From NCBI RefSeq assembly GCF_004771005.1, contig NZ_RQHV01000062.1:406001-470000 (forward strand): a stretch of 64,000 nt of DNA, given 5' to 3'. How positions within the stretch are numbered: the first letter of the stretch is position 1; each line of letters starts with the position of its first letter. Positions 54,531 through 63,886 of this stretch are shown piece after piece. The notes under the pieces are model-generated. The model ran no database searches and had not been told where the DNA came from. It was given only the letters and a program-made list of their open reading frames with translations. The DNA is from Leptospira ilyithenensis (lineage in GTDB: Bacteria; Spirochaetota; Leptospiria; Leptospirales; Leptospiraceae). The position numbers and the translations under genes were made by a program.

Positions 54531-55604
54531 TTAGTTGAATTCTACCGTAATGGTTTCAGCGAGTGTTTCTCCGTTGATTTTTCCAGTGATAGTAATATTG
54601 AACTTTCCTGTGATGGAAGTACTTGTGGATGTCAGTGTGGATGTTGCTATCAGTTTCAAACTTTCAATTTTCAAAGTAGGAGTGGTCGTTCCATCTTGAG
54701 TGATCACCAAATCATTTGAATCTGCTTGTGAGGTGACAGTAAAGCTGAATGAAGAACCACTTGTAATGCTGGATTGATTGTCAAATACCAAAGTTCCGTC
54801 AACAGTGACTGGTTTTGAAAATACTAAAGCATCCTTATACAAAGATTGGAGGCTTGCGCAGTCAGTCGTAGAAAAAGATGTCGCACCTTTATCTTTTAGG
54901 TATTTGTAATAACCGAAACTATCCGTGTAGATGGATCCGAAGTTTGTAAACTTTGTAGTCGCCTTGTTCGAACTTGTAGTGACTCCTGAGCTTGTTTTTG
55001 TTTTGTATTCTCCGCCTGTAAAGACAGCTGTTCCCTGTTTGGTCAGACTAGAAAGAGTGGAACTGTATCCTGAGTATGTTTCAATGGGACAAGTAGCGCC
55101 ACTAATGGTTGCGTTTACGGTAGTTTTTGTAAATACGTATCCATTCACAGTTCCACTGTAGGTATAAACAGTTTCTCCACTTCCATTTACGCTAGAGGAA
55201 GACCATGCAGTCAACTCACGAGGGTTTTTGTTCGCAATGTTTGTCTCTTTGATAAACTTTATAACCGCTTCTTTTGCAATAACAGGATCTTTTCCGTTTT
55301 CATAGATTTCTTTTACCATCGCCATCAATCTTTGGCTTTGCGAACTTTTGGTATTGTAAGTAAAACTACTGCTTTGGCTGTTTGTAGCGACGCTGCTGGA
55401 GATAGTGGAAACAAGACTCGCTGTCGCACTGGCTTTTCCGACGGTAGTGTTGATATCGCTGGTCTGACTGCTCGAACTGCCACGGCTTAAAAGGGCAAGG
55501 CCGATCAAAAGGGAATTATCGTCTTTTTTATCTTCTTTACAAGTGGAAAAGAAGAGGGTAGTAGCAAGTAACAGAAATGAGCTGATCTGTAGATATTTTT
55601 TCAT
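54531..55604 (-). CDS. Ser/Thr-rich lipoprotein, unknown function
   Basis: A 357-residue predicted lipoprotein (FFSTC, Cys22). After the lipobox the sequence is very rich in Ser and Thr (SRGSSSSQTSDINTT), with helical and beta parts (VAKEAVIKFIKETNI; GTAVFTGGEYKTKTSSG). The end is strand-rich (TGKFNITITGKINGETLAET). It resembles a beta-sandwich surface lipoprotein but no family is recognised. It converges with the protease gene and has 375 nt of AT-rich sequence upstream. Confidence 0.6.
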   Translation of the reverse strand: MKKYLQISSFLLLATTLFFSTCKEDKKDDNSLLIGLALLSRGSSSSQTSDINTTVGKASATASLVSTISSSVATNSQSSSFTYNTKSSQSQRLMAMVKEIYENGKDPVIAKEAVIKFIKETNIANKNPRELTAWSSSSVNGSGETVYTYSGTVNGYVFTKTTVNATISGATCPIETYSGYSSTLSSLTKQGTAVFTGGEYKTKTSSGVTTSSNKATTKFTNFGSIYTDSFGYYKYLKDKGATSFSTTDCASLQSLYKDALVFSKPVTVDGTLVFDNQSSITSGSSFSFTVTSQADSNDLVITQDGTTTPTLKIESLKLIATSTLTSTSTSITGKFNITITGKINGETLAETITVEFN

Positions 55605-55979
55605 GATTTGAATCCTCAGATGCGATTCTAAATAAACAAAGTTAGACGTGCAAGAAAAAATAGAAAAGCTAACAGCTTTTTATCGAAGTTGTAATGAAAG
55701 TTTGTTTATACTTATTGGACAAATATTACTTTTTTTTCAAAAATAATATTTTTTTTCCCTTTTTTCCAAGTGGCGTGATTTTTAAATATTCCATCATTCA
55801 ATTATGAAAATGAGTTAATATTACAAATGAGATATTCAGGAATGATTTTAGATTTTTGTTTTTCTGAGTTCTTGAATGAAAACTTGAGGTTTGGCGGCGG
55901 AAATGCGGGAAACAAAAGAGGGATTGGGAATAAGTGACAGTACAACAAAATCGACGTTATACTGTCATTTATTGTTCTG
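55605..55979. other. 375-nt AT-rich gap upstream of the lipoprotein and after dps
   Basis: Runs of T and A fill much of this region, including two T-tracts near 55729-55765. No reading frame with start and family pattern was found. It holds the leader of the 54531-55604 gene on the left and a hairpin after dps on the right. Confidence 0.4.
55935..55967. terminator. Hairpin after dps
   Basis: TGACAGTACAAC (55935-55946) pairs with GTTATACTGTCA (55956-55967) with one mismatch and a 9-nt loop, beginning 12 nt past the dps stop on the minus strand. The T-run is poor, so terminator function is tentative. Confidence 0.45.
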
Positions 55980-56447
55980 TTAAGCGAGAAGGGATCTCAG
56001 CATCCATGCTGTCTTTTCATGGATATCCAGTCTTTGGGTGAGTAAATCGAGACTTGCCTGGTCGTTTCCTTTTTCCGCAGGAGCATAAGCGGATCTGGCA
56101 GTTCGAATCACAGCCTCGTTTCCTTCCACCAAATTGCGGATCATGTTTTCGGCTTTAGGAACTTCCTTGTCTTCAGCGATAGAAGAATATTTTGCAAATT
56201 CCGAACCGCTAACAGGTGCATAGTATCCTAAAGCCCGGATGCGTTCCGCTATCGGATCAATCGCATTCCACAACTCCGTGTATTGAGTCATAAATAACAG
56301 GTGTAAGGTTTGAAACATCGGGCCTGTCACATTCCAATGATAACTATGGGTTTTTTGATAAAGAGTGTAAGTATCTCCCAATAATTTTTTCAGTGCTTCG
56401 GAGATAGCGCTTCTTTCCGCTTCGGGAATTCCTATATTAATTTGCAT
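55980..56447 (-). CDS. dps: Dps-family iron-storage / DNA-protection protein with altered ferroxidase site
   Basis: A 155-residue four-helix protein of the Dps family, which stores iron and protects DNA in 12-mers. The sequence [19 protein letters not shown] holds His37 and His49, and Asp64-Glu68 lie in [13 protein letters not shown]. By spacing these match E. coli His51, His63, Asp78 and Glu82. The acid equivalent to Asp67 is Met53 here, so the ferroxidase site may be weaker. RBS is AAGGA. The gene is divergent from the SulP gene. Confidence 0.92.
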   Translation of the reverse strand: MQINIGIPEAERSAISEALKKLLGDTYTLYQKTHSYHWNVTGPMFQTLHLLFMTQYTELWNAIDPIAERIRALGYYAPVSGSEFAKYSSIAEDKEVPKAENMIRNLVEGNEAVIRTARSAYAPAEKGNDQASLDLLTQRLDIHEKTAWMLRSLLA

Positions 56448-56576
56448 TGTGTTCCTTCTTATCTTTAAGACCGATTTAGTTTCGCAAACCGAAAAAGAAA
56501 TTGGTTCTCTTTTCCAAAAGCAAAAATAAAACGGATGAAATTGAATCTTACTAAGTCATTCCACCGGGCGGTATAA

Positions 56577-58778
56577 TTGAAAGTTAATTTTTCAAGACTC
56601 TATTCTGATCTTTTTGCCGGTTCTACCGCAACCATCGTAGCACTTCCTGCAGCGATTGCTTTTGGAATCAGCGTTTATAGCCCTTTAGGCCAATCTTTCG
56701 CAGGCCAAGCCGCACTTTCCGGAGTCATAGGAACCATCATCCTCGGTCTCGTCACACCTCTCTTAGGCGGTACACCTAGATTGGTCTCGGCTCCTTGCGC
56801 CCCTGCCGCTGCCGTACTTTCGGTATTTGTTTTGGATCAGATGCGGAAAGGTCAGATCGGGCCGGTTTATATTCCTCTCTTGGTTGCCATTACTGTTTTA
56901 TTTGCAGGCAGTCTGCAAATTCTTTTGGGTTTTTTGGGTGGGGGCAAATTGATTAAATACATTCCCTATCCCGTGGTCACCGGTTACTTGAGCGGCCTTG
57001 GAATTTTAATCATTTTTAGCCAGCTTCCCCGTTTTTTAGGTATGTCCTCGGTGGGAAATCTTCTGGGAGATATTGATAGTTTGCAGGCAAACCCGATTCC
57101 CCCTATTATTGGAATCGGAACCATACTCGCTATGGTATTTTTACCACGACTGTCCAAACGGATTCCTCCGAGTGTAATCGCATTGCTCACGGGAGTGGCT
57201 ATCTATTGGATTTTAAGTTTTTTTTACCATGATCTGAGGCAGTTCGCAAATAACCGTTATATTGTGGGAGCGATTATCCCCAAGGGAGAAAATCTATTTT
57301 CCAATTCGTTGAAAAATTTCTCCCACTGGCATGAGTTAGGTTTCATTCATTTTAAATCCATCTTGCTTCCCGGATTTACATTGGCACTCCTTCTCTCCAT
57401 TGACAGTTTGAAAACCTGTCTTATCGTTGATGTATATTCCAAAAAAAGACATGATTCCAATCGGGAATTGATCGGGCAAGGTTGGGGCAATTGCGCAAGT
57501 TCCCTGTTTGGCGGGATTGCGGGTGCGGGGACTCTCGCGCCGACTCTGGTAAATATTGCAAGCGGAGCAAAATCGAAATGGTCCGGCTTTTTTGTAGGCT
57601 TATTTTCCTTGATCACGATTTATTTTTTTGTCGGTCTATTGAGATGGATTCCCGTTTCTGCCTTGGCTGCGGTTCTCATAGTTGTCGGTTTTCGGATGAT
57701 TGATTGGAAATCCGTCGGACTTTTAAAAAACAAATCCACTGTTTTCGATTTTTTTGTAATCTTGTGCGTGATCATTGCAGCGATCAGCACCAGTTTGATT
57801 TTGGCTGCGGGTGTAGGGATCGGGCTTGCCATATTGCTTTTCCTAAGAGAACAAATCCGTTCAACAGTAATTAGGCGGAGTTTTCTGGGAAACCAAAAGT
57901 TTTCAAAAAAAAGAAGACTTCCTTCCGAGCAGGAAGAATTGGAAAAATGGGGATCCAGAAATGCTATTTTCGAGTTGCAGGGACAGTTGTTTTTCGGAAC
58001 CACCGATCAACTGTTTCATCATTTGGAAGCGTATTTGCAGACATCAAAAAATATAGTCCTGGATTTCAGAAGAGTAATTCATATCGATTTTACAGCAGTC
58101 AATCTTTTGAAACAAATCCATTCCAGATTACAATCCGGAGGAGGCACGCTCGTTCTTACCTGCCTTCCGGGCAATCTGACAACAGGTCAGGAAATTAGAA
58201 ATTATTTCAATTCCCTTGGGCTTACCGATTTTACTCCCCATCTTAAGTTCTTTGATGAATTGGATGATGCATTGGAATACATAGAAGAAGAAATTCTAAC
58301 CGAAGCAAATTTGGACTCTTCCAAAGGAAACGAACTGCTTCATTTGGATCAGTTCGAATTTTTTGAACCGTTCCCTAAAGATTTGGTCGGAACATTTGAA
58401 AAATTCACTTACCCCATCCAATGTTCTCCGGGAGAATCCGTATTTCATAAAGGAGACATCAATGATGTGATGTTTTTCATTCGGAAAGGAGAAATCAGAA
58501 TCGATCTCCCTTTGGATGGGAACAGAGTGCATCATCTTGCAACGTTTGCGAAGGGAGATTTTTTCGGGGATATGGCATTTCTTGACAAGGAACCCAGATC
58601 TGCAAATGCGATTGCTGTCGGTGAATGCTTGTTATATGGTTTGTCTAGGGAAAAGTTCGATCTTTATGTAAGGGAAGTCCCGGAATTCGGAAATTTATTT
58701 TTCGAATCTTTGGCTTATACTTTATCAAAAAGGCTGCGGCTCAATCATCTTGAACTCACAGCCTTACAGGAAAACTAA
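56577..58778 (+). CDS. SulP-family anion transporter with STAS and cyclic-nucleotide-binding domains
   Basis: A 733-residue protein from TTG 56577. The SulP membrane part (about 1-430) has YSDLFAGSTATIVALPAAIA, TPRLVSAPCAPAAAV and SIDSLKTCLIVD. A STAS domain lies at about 460-570 (VLDFRRVIHIDFTAVNLLKQ). The C-terminal 600-725 is a cNMP-binding domain with SPGESVFHKGDINDVMFFI and GDFFGDMAFLDKEPRSANA; the usual Glu of the phosphate-binding cassette is Asp. The combination suggests transport of sulfate, bicarbonate or a similar anion gated by cAMP-like ligand. The start is chosen because no later start keeps the first helix. Confidence 0.85.
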   Translation: MKVNFSRLYSDLFAGSTATIVALPAAIAFGISVYSPLGQSFAGQAALSGVIGTIILGLVTPLLGGTPRLVSAPCAPAAAVLSVFVLDQMRKGQIGPVYIPLLVAITVLFAGSLQILLGFLGGGKLIKYIPYPVVTGYLSGLGILIIFSQLPRFLGMSSVGNLLGDIDSLQANPIPPIIGIGTILAMVFLPRLSKRIPPSVIALLTGVAIYWILSFFYHDLRQFANNRYIVGAIIPKGENLFSNSLKNFSHWHELGFIHFKSILLPGFTLALLLSIDSLKTCLIVDVYSKKRHDSNRELIGQGWGNCASSLFGGIAGAGTLAPTLVNIASGAKSKWSGFFVGLFSLITIYFFVGLLRWIPVSALAAVLIVVGFRMIDWKSVGLLKNKSTVFDFFVILCVIIAAISTSLILAAGVGIGLAILLFLREQIRSTVIRRSFLGNQKFSKKRRLPSEQEELEKWGSRNAIFELQGQLFFGTTDQLFHHLEAYLQTSKNIVLDFRRVIHIDFTAVNLLKQIHSRLQSGGGTLVLTCLPGNLTTGQEIRNYFNSLGLTDFTPHLKFFDELDDALEYIEEEILTEANLDSSKGNELLHLDQFEFFEPFPKDLVGTFEKFTYPIQCSPGESVFHKGDINDVMFFIRKGEIRIDLPLDGNRVHHLATFAKGDFFGDMAFLDKEPRSANAIAVGECLLYGLSREKFDLYVREVPEFGNLFFESLAYTLSKRLRLNHLELTALQEN

Positions 58779-58785
58779 ACGGTTT

Positions 58786-60468
58786 TTAGAGAGTGTTTGT
58801 GATCGCACCGTTTGTTGCGGATTGAACGAGTTTTGCATACTTTGCGAGAACTCCCGATTTGAATCGGGGCTCCGGTTGTTTCCATTCGGATTTTCTTTTT
58901 GCAAGTTCTTTGTCATCCAAATCTACCGTCAGCACTTGTGTTCTTGAATCGATTGTGACTTGGTCTCCGTTTTTCAAGAGTGCGATCGGTCCGCCGTCAA
59001 ATGCTTCCGGAGAAACATGTCCCACTACCAATCCGTGAGTCCCTCCGCTAAAACGTCCGTCAGTCAAAAGCCCTACTTCTTCTCCCAAGCCTTTTCCGAC
59101 TAACGCTGCGGTAACTGCGAGCATCTCTCTCATTCCCGGTCCGCCTCTCGGTCCTTCATAGCGGATCACGATTACATCTCCCGCTTTGATTTCGTCTTTC
59201 ATGATCGCCGCAAAACAGTCGTCTTCCGAATCATATACTTTTGCGGGACCGGTGATATCGATCTTTTTGAGTCCTGAAATTTTGGCAACAGCGCCTTCCG
59301 GAGCAAGGTTTCCTTTCAGAACCACAAGAGGTCCGGTAGGAAAAAGAGGATTTTTAATATCGCGAACGATGGTCTGACCTTTTGCAAGCGGTAAAACTTC
59401 TTTTAGATTTTCCGCCAAAGTTTTTCCGGTTACTGTCAAACAATCTCCGTGAAGCAAACCTTGTTCCAAAAGATATTTCATCACTCCGTGTACTCCTCCC
59501 ACTCGGTCTAGGTCGTACATTGCGTACTTCCCGCCGGGTTTCAGATCGGCAAGGTGAGGAGATTTTTTTCCCACACGGTTGAAGTCTTCCAAATTAAGAT
59601 CCACTCCGATTTCTTTTGCAATTGCAATCAAATGCAAGATCGCGTTTGTTGAACCACCTAACGCCATAACGGTGACGATCGCATTTTCAAATGCGTTTTT
59701 TGTAAGAATTTGTTTCGGAGTGATATTTTTTTTGATAAGCTCCATAAGAGCTTTTCCGACTTCAAAGGAGTCGTTTACTTTTCTTGCGGAAACAGCCGGC
59801 ATGGATGCAGAACCCGGAAGACTCATGCCCAATGCTTCGATGGCTGTGGACATAGTGTTTGCAGTGTACATTCCACCGCAACTACCTGCACCAGGGCATG
59901 CATTTTGTTCTACACGTATGAATTCTTCTCTTGATATTGTGCCTGAGTTGAATTTGCCGACCGCTTCGAATACGGATACTATATCCACATCCACGCCGTC
60001 GCAGGTTCCCGGCATAATGGATCCGCCATAAACAAAAATGGAAGGAACATCCAGTCTGCATAATGCCATGAGGCATCCCGGCATATTTTTATCGCAGCCG
60101 CCTACGGCGACCACTCCGTCATATCTCATCGCGTTGGAAACAAGTTCGATTGAATCGGCAATCACTTCTCTGGAAGGAAGAGAATAACGCATTCCTTCGT
60201 GTCCCATTGCAATTCCGTCGGAGACTGTAATGGTTCCGTAAATCTGTGCAATTCCTCCGGCGACTCTTACGCCTTCTTTGACTCTTTCTGCAAGTTTGTC
60301 CAAATGGGAATTGCATGGTGTGACTTCCGCCCAAAGGGAAGCGATGCCCACCATCGGTTTTTCAAAATCTTCGTCTGTAAAACCTACGGCACGAAGCATA
60401 GCTCGGTTCGCTGCCCGATTGTCTCCCCCGGTTGTCATGGAACTGCGTCGTTTTAGTGATTCTGACAT
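58786..60468 (-). CDS. ilvD: Dihydroxy-acid dehydratase
   Basis: A 560-residue Fe-S enzyme of branched-chain amino acid synthesis, converting 2,3-dihydroxy-isovalerate and its homologue to 2-oxo acids. The cluster motif [10 protein letters not shown] and the block [17 protein letters not shown] are present, and the C-terminal [20 protein letters not shown] is typical. Length is normal. RBS is AGGAC. It ends 7 nt from the SulP gene on the opposite strand. Confidence 0.95.
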   Translation of the reverse strand: MSESLKRRSSMTTGGDNRAANRAMLRAVGFTDEDFEKPMVGIASLWAEVTPCNSHLDKLAERVKEGVRVAGGIAQIYGTITVSDGIAMGHEGMRYSLPSREVIADSIELVSNAMRYDGVVAVGGCDKNMPGCLMALCRLDVPSIFVYGGSIMPGTCDGVDVDIVSVFEAVGKFNSGTISREEFIRVEQNACPGAGSCGGMYTANTMSTAIEALGMSLPGSASMPAVSARKVNDSFEVGKALMELIKKNITPKQILTKNAFENAIVTVMALGGSTNAILHLIAIAKEIGVDLNLEDFNRVGKKSPHLADLKPGGKYAMYDLDRVGGVHGVMKYLLEQGLLHGDCLTVTGKTLAENLKEVLPLAKGQTIVRDIKNPLFPTGPLVVLKGNLAPEGAVAKISGLKKIDITGPAKVYDSEDDCFAAIMKDEIKAGDVIVIRYEGPRGGPGMREMLAVTAALVGKGLGEEVGLLTDGRFSGGTHGLVVGHVSPEAFDGGPIALLKNGDQVTIDSRTQVLTVDLDDKELAKRKSEWKQPEPRFKSGVLAKYAKLVQSATNGAITNTL

Positions 60469-60532
60469 GATAAGGTCCTAATATGTATTGATCGCAGCAG
60501 AAATCCTTATAGGTAAAAGATTTAAAAGAAAG

Positions 60533-61147
60533 CTATCTCAGCTCTCCTACAATCTTCTGAACCAAATTTTCTGCCACAAAGTCATACTCGCTGGACTCGA
60601 CTAAAATGTCCTCTCGATTCCATATCAAACCCAGTCCGAAGATAAATTTTGTTAATTTGAAAGTTGTCCAATTGGCTCCCGGTTTTTTGCGGGCGTTGAC
60701 TATGACTTGGCCCGATTCTATTTGAACGATTTTTAAAGAAACTGTATCCACCAAGTTGGGAATGACGCTGTTTTTTATATCATACTTTCTGAGTGCCGAT
60801 CCTCTTCCGAATACAAGAGCATCCACACCCAGGATTTTTCCGATACGAACGGCTGTTTGTTCATCGATCATTCCTGTTTTGGAAAAAGACTGTTCGTTGA
60901 CCACTTTGGAGAGTTGTTCCCTCTCGATCACTTTGACATTCAGGTATTTGGAGATATAAAGAGCGACTGCATCCGTAAATTCGTCTCCCCATTTCGCATC
61001 CTCAATATCAAATAATAGAACCGCCACTTTGTGTATGCCCAATTCCTTTTTGGTCTTATCTGGAAAATGCACTGCCGCTTCCATAGTTGTGCAACGGATG
61101 AGTGAAATCAGGGAAAAAAGGGCAATCAGCAGACGGATATGTTTCAT
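60533..61147 (-). CDS. CsgG/LpoB-like lipoprotein
   Basis: A 204-residue predicted lipoprotein (LIRC, Cys19). The core KVAVLLFDIEDAKWGDEFTD, VIEREQLSKVV, and IGKILGVDALVFGRGSALRK follow the CsgG/TolB-N-like fold, also seen in LpoB-type outer-membrane lipoproteins. It may form or help an outer-membrane assembly, but the partner is not seen. It stands alone on the minus strand after ilvD. Confidence 0.65.
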   Translation of the reverse strand: MKHIRLLIALFSLISLIRCTTMEAAVHFPDKTKKELGIHKVAVLLFDIEDAKWGDEFTDAVALYISKYLNVKVIEREQLSKVVNEQSFSKTGMIDEQTAVRIGKILGVDALVFGRGSALRKYDIKNSVIPNLVDTVSLKIVQIESGQVIVNARKKPGANWTTFKLTKFIFGLGLIWNREDILVESSEYDFVAENLVQKIVGELR

Positions 61148-61266
61148 AGTGTTTTAGGTAGAGTGGCTAGGAAAAGGAAAGAATCAAATCTTTTTCGAAA
61201 ATCTCCTCCTCTTCCAATGAAAATTCGCCTTGCAAAATCCGTTAGACTCGTTTTCGTACTAATGCA

Positions 61267-62193
61267 ATGCATCTAACCAAAAGAGCCTTGGGCTTAACCA
61301 CAATCATATTCGTAATACTTCTGTTAAGTGCCGGTTATTATTTTTCCACTGAAATGGTCGCTTTTCGGACACGAACGATGGACGCGGATCATGAAAGATC
61401 CAAAATCAAAGACTTCAAACAGATCGGTTTGCCGGAGCCGGAAACTCTTCATTTCCAAAACGGAACCATTTCCATCCAAAGTTGGTTTTTTAAAAACCCG
61501 AAAAAGAAAAAATGCGGAGTCATTCTTTTGCACGGACACGCGGGGAGCAGATGGGGGATTCTGAAATATGCTCCCTTGTTTTGGAAACGGGGTTGTAGCC
61601 TTTTTGCATATGATGCAAGACATCATGGAGAAAGTAGCGGGGAATTCGGAACATTCGGTTATTATGAAAAATTCGATTTGGACAAAGGGATTGAATATTT
61701 TTCCGAAGTAAGCGGAATTCCCGAGGAAAAAATCGGAGCATTGGGCGAGTCTTATGGTGCTGCTACCGTTTTACAACTTGCAAACGTCAGAAAGGATGTT
61801 GCTTTTATCATCGCGGAATCACCTTACAAGGATATGCGAACCATCATTCAGAAAAGAGCGGTTGAATTGTATGGTTATCCCATTTTGGTTGTATCATCCG
61901 TTGCATTTCAAATCGCCGAACTACGAGCCAATTTTGTAGTGGATGAAACTTCTCCTTTGAAAGCGGCATCTCATTTATCCGCTCCCGTCTTGCTCATCCA
62001 TTCCAAAACGGACGAATTTACACCTTATGAGCATTCGGTGGAGATTTTTGAAGCCATTCCCGGGAAGAAGAAAAAATTATTTATCACGGAATGGGGCGCT
62101 GCCCATTCCAAATCCATCAATACGAATTACAAGGAAGTGGAAAACTCCGTGGATGCATTTGTAAAAGAGTTTGCACCCGCAGAGTTCAAATAA
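61267..62193 (+). CDS. Membrane-anchored alpha/beta hydrolase (S33-like)
   Basis: A 308-residue hydrolase with an N-terminal helix (about 8-27) that anchors it to the membrane. It has VILLHGHAGSRWGILKYAPLF, YDARHHGESSG, nucleophile elbow LGESYGAATVL, the acid in LLIHSKTDEFTPYEHS and the His in WGAAHSKS. It resembles BAAT/serine aminopeptidase-type esterases. Substrate unknown. It ends 5 nt from the convergent lipoprotein gene. Confidence 0.78.
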   Translation: MHLTKRALGLTTIIFVILLLSAGYYFSTEMVAFRTRTMDADHERSKIKDFKQIGLPEPETLHFQNGTISIQSWFFKNPKKKKCGVILLHGHAGSRWGILKYAPLFWKRGCSLFAYDARHHGESSGEFGTFGYYEKFDLDKGIEYFSEVSGIPEEKIGALGESYGAATVLQLANVRKDVAFIIAESPYKDMRTIIQKRAVELYGYPILVVSSVAFQIAELRANFVVDETSPLKAASHLSAPVLLIHSKTDEFTPYEHSVEIFEAIPGKKKKLFITEWGAAHSKSINTNYKEVENSVDAFVKEFAPAEFK

Positions 62194-62198
62194 GCGAT

Positions 62199-63869
62199 TT
62201 ACTGATTGGATTGAAAATAGGTTCCTTTGACCGGATCAGTCCAATTTCCGCTTGAATTTATTTTTGTGATATAACCGCCCAATAGGTTTGATCCGCTAAC
62301 ATAGTTTGCCAGGAAAATTTCGCCTCCGGCGGATTGGTAGGCTTCCGAAGGAATCCCAATGTAAATCGAAGAGGGAGTTGCCGTAACCTTTGTATAAGAT
62401 GTGCCGCCGTCTTTGGCGTAAAACACAACATAATTACTTCCATCTTGAGCGATTACTCCGTAAGTCGCTTCGGAAGAGATAACTTTTGTTATATAGTTGA
62501 AAGCGCCTGCAGAAGTAGGGCTGTAGGTGAGTCCGGAAACAGCCGCACCGAAGGAAAGGGAACCGATTCCGATATTTACCGAATTGCTCATTGCATAACC
62601 GTAGGAAGTGACTGTTCCTTCCATTATCCCCAATCTTCCTCCTCCGATCGGAAAGATAGCAGACTGGGTGCTTGCTCCTCCAACGACTCCATAAGGGGAT
62701 CCTGCGGAAAAATTGGACTGGTAGTAATTATAAGATGGGCTGGGCGTACTGTAAGCAGTGATACCGCATAACAGAAAAGACGAATAAACGTAAAATACGT
62801 TCGCTTGAACCGTAGACCCGCTCAAACAAGTTGAACTTAAATCGGTAGCGACGGTGCCTTCCAGGTTTCTTGCATATGCTTTTGTAACTCCACCAACAAG
62901 TTCAAAAATAATCCATCGTCCCGAATAATAAATGTTATCGGGAATCGATGCCGGAGAGACGAGTATGGCAGCTGGCGAAACGTTGATCGCCGGCATCAAT
63001 ACGGCTGTTACTGTTTTTGCCGGACTTGTGGGTGAAAGTTTAACGTAGTAATTGAGTGTAGTTGTTACGCTACTTACGGTCGTATCCTTTCGGATGAAAA
63101 ATAGAATGTCCGTTCCGTCGTAACCCGGTGCTCCCAGGGTGATCGTGGTCTGATCGGTGCTTGGAGAAACAGGATCTACTCCCTGTAAATCGCTAATTTT
63201 TGTTATACGGTCATATGTGAATCCGTCCGAGGAAGATGCGATATAGGTATCTATTTTTTTCTCCGCATTCGCTTGTTTGAGGCAAACATAGAATCTTCCC
63301 TCTTTCGCTCCGAGTGGTTGGAAAAGTGTGGATTCCAGACTGACAGGGGTGGAATAGGAAACACTCAATCTTTGAAAAGTCGCTACAATATCTCCCGATT
63401 GGGATAAGATTCTAAAATTGGAGGAGTCCAAAGTGCTAAAGACTTTGAATGTAATGGTGGCCTTGGGCGAAACATCAGCTAATGTTGAATAGATTTCCAC
63501 TTTCGCATAACCAGGTGAAGTAAACTTGAGAGAGGCTTCTCCTTTGGAATTGACGATGGTTACCGTTTCATCAGTCCCTTGTGTAAGTTCCGAAACGGAA
63601 GTGCTTCTTGTAATTAAACTTGTCGTACTCGGTTTTCCGTATTTGATAAGGGAATCGGCATATGTAGCTCCGTTTGCCTGTTGAAACTTCAGAGTGAGTC
63701 CTAGAGCTACTCCGGGCGCCGTTGCATTGTTAATGACTAGTAATTTCTGCAACATCAGGAGGCTCGTAAGGTCGCCGTTCGGATCCAGGTCCGATTCTTT
63801 AAAAAGCAAACACCCTGAGGTAAAAAGAATGAGAGTCGATAGGATAGCGGATTGAATGGTTGTGCGCAT
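62199..63869 (-). CDS. Large lipoprotein, unknown function
   Basis: A 556-residue predicted lipoprotein from ATG 63869 (MRTTIQSAILSTLILFTSGC, Cys20) with AAGGAG upstream. A longer frame to 63944 overlaps the preceding barrel gene and lacks a signal. The body is beta-rich with many Ser, Thr and Tyr (FYVCLKQANAEKKIDTYIAS; YYSGRWIIFELVGGVTKAY), with an early Ig-like stretch (KVEIYSTLADVSPKATITFK), suggesting a beta-sandwich plus propeller. It follows an outer-membrane barrel gene by 17 nt, so the two are probably an operon and may form a surface complex. Confidence 0.6.
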   Translation of the reverse strand: MRTTIQSAILSTLILFTSGCLLFKESDLDPNGDLTSLLMLQKLLVINNATAPGVALGLTLKFQQANGATYADSLIKYGKPSTTSLITRSTSVSELTQGTDETVTIVNSKGEASLKFTSPGYAKVEIYSTLADVSPKATITFKVFSTLDSSNFRILSQSGDIVATFQRLSVSYSTPVSLESTLFQPLGAKEGRFYVCLKQANAEKKIDTYIASSSDGFTYDRITKISDLQGVDPVSPSTDQTTITLGAPGYDGTDILFFIRKDTTVSSVTTTLNYYVKLSPTSPAKTVTAVLMPAINVSPAAILVSPASIPDNIYYSGRWIIFELVGGVTKAYARNLEGTVATDLSSTCLSGSTVQANVFYVYSSFLLCGITAYSTPSPSYNYYQSNFSAGSPYGVVGGASTQSAIFPIGGGRLGIMEGTVTSYGYAMSNSVNIGIGSLSFGAAVSGLTYSPTSAGAFNYITKVISSEATYGVIAQDGSNYVVFYAKDGGTSYTKVTATPSSIYIGIPSEAYQSAGGEIFLANYVSGSNLLGGYITKINSSGNWTDPVKGTYFQSNQ

Positions 63870-63886
63870 ATTGTTGGCTCCTTGAT

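Noticed and set aside
56572..56577. Perfect TATAAT at the start of the SulP gene as a -10 box
   Set aside because: It overlaps the only usable start codon (TTG 56577). Transcription from it would begin inside the coding sequence, so it is probably chance.
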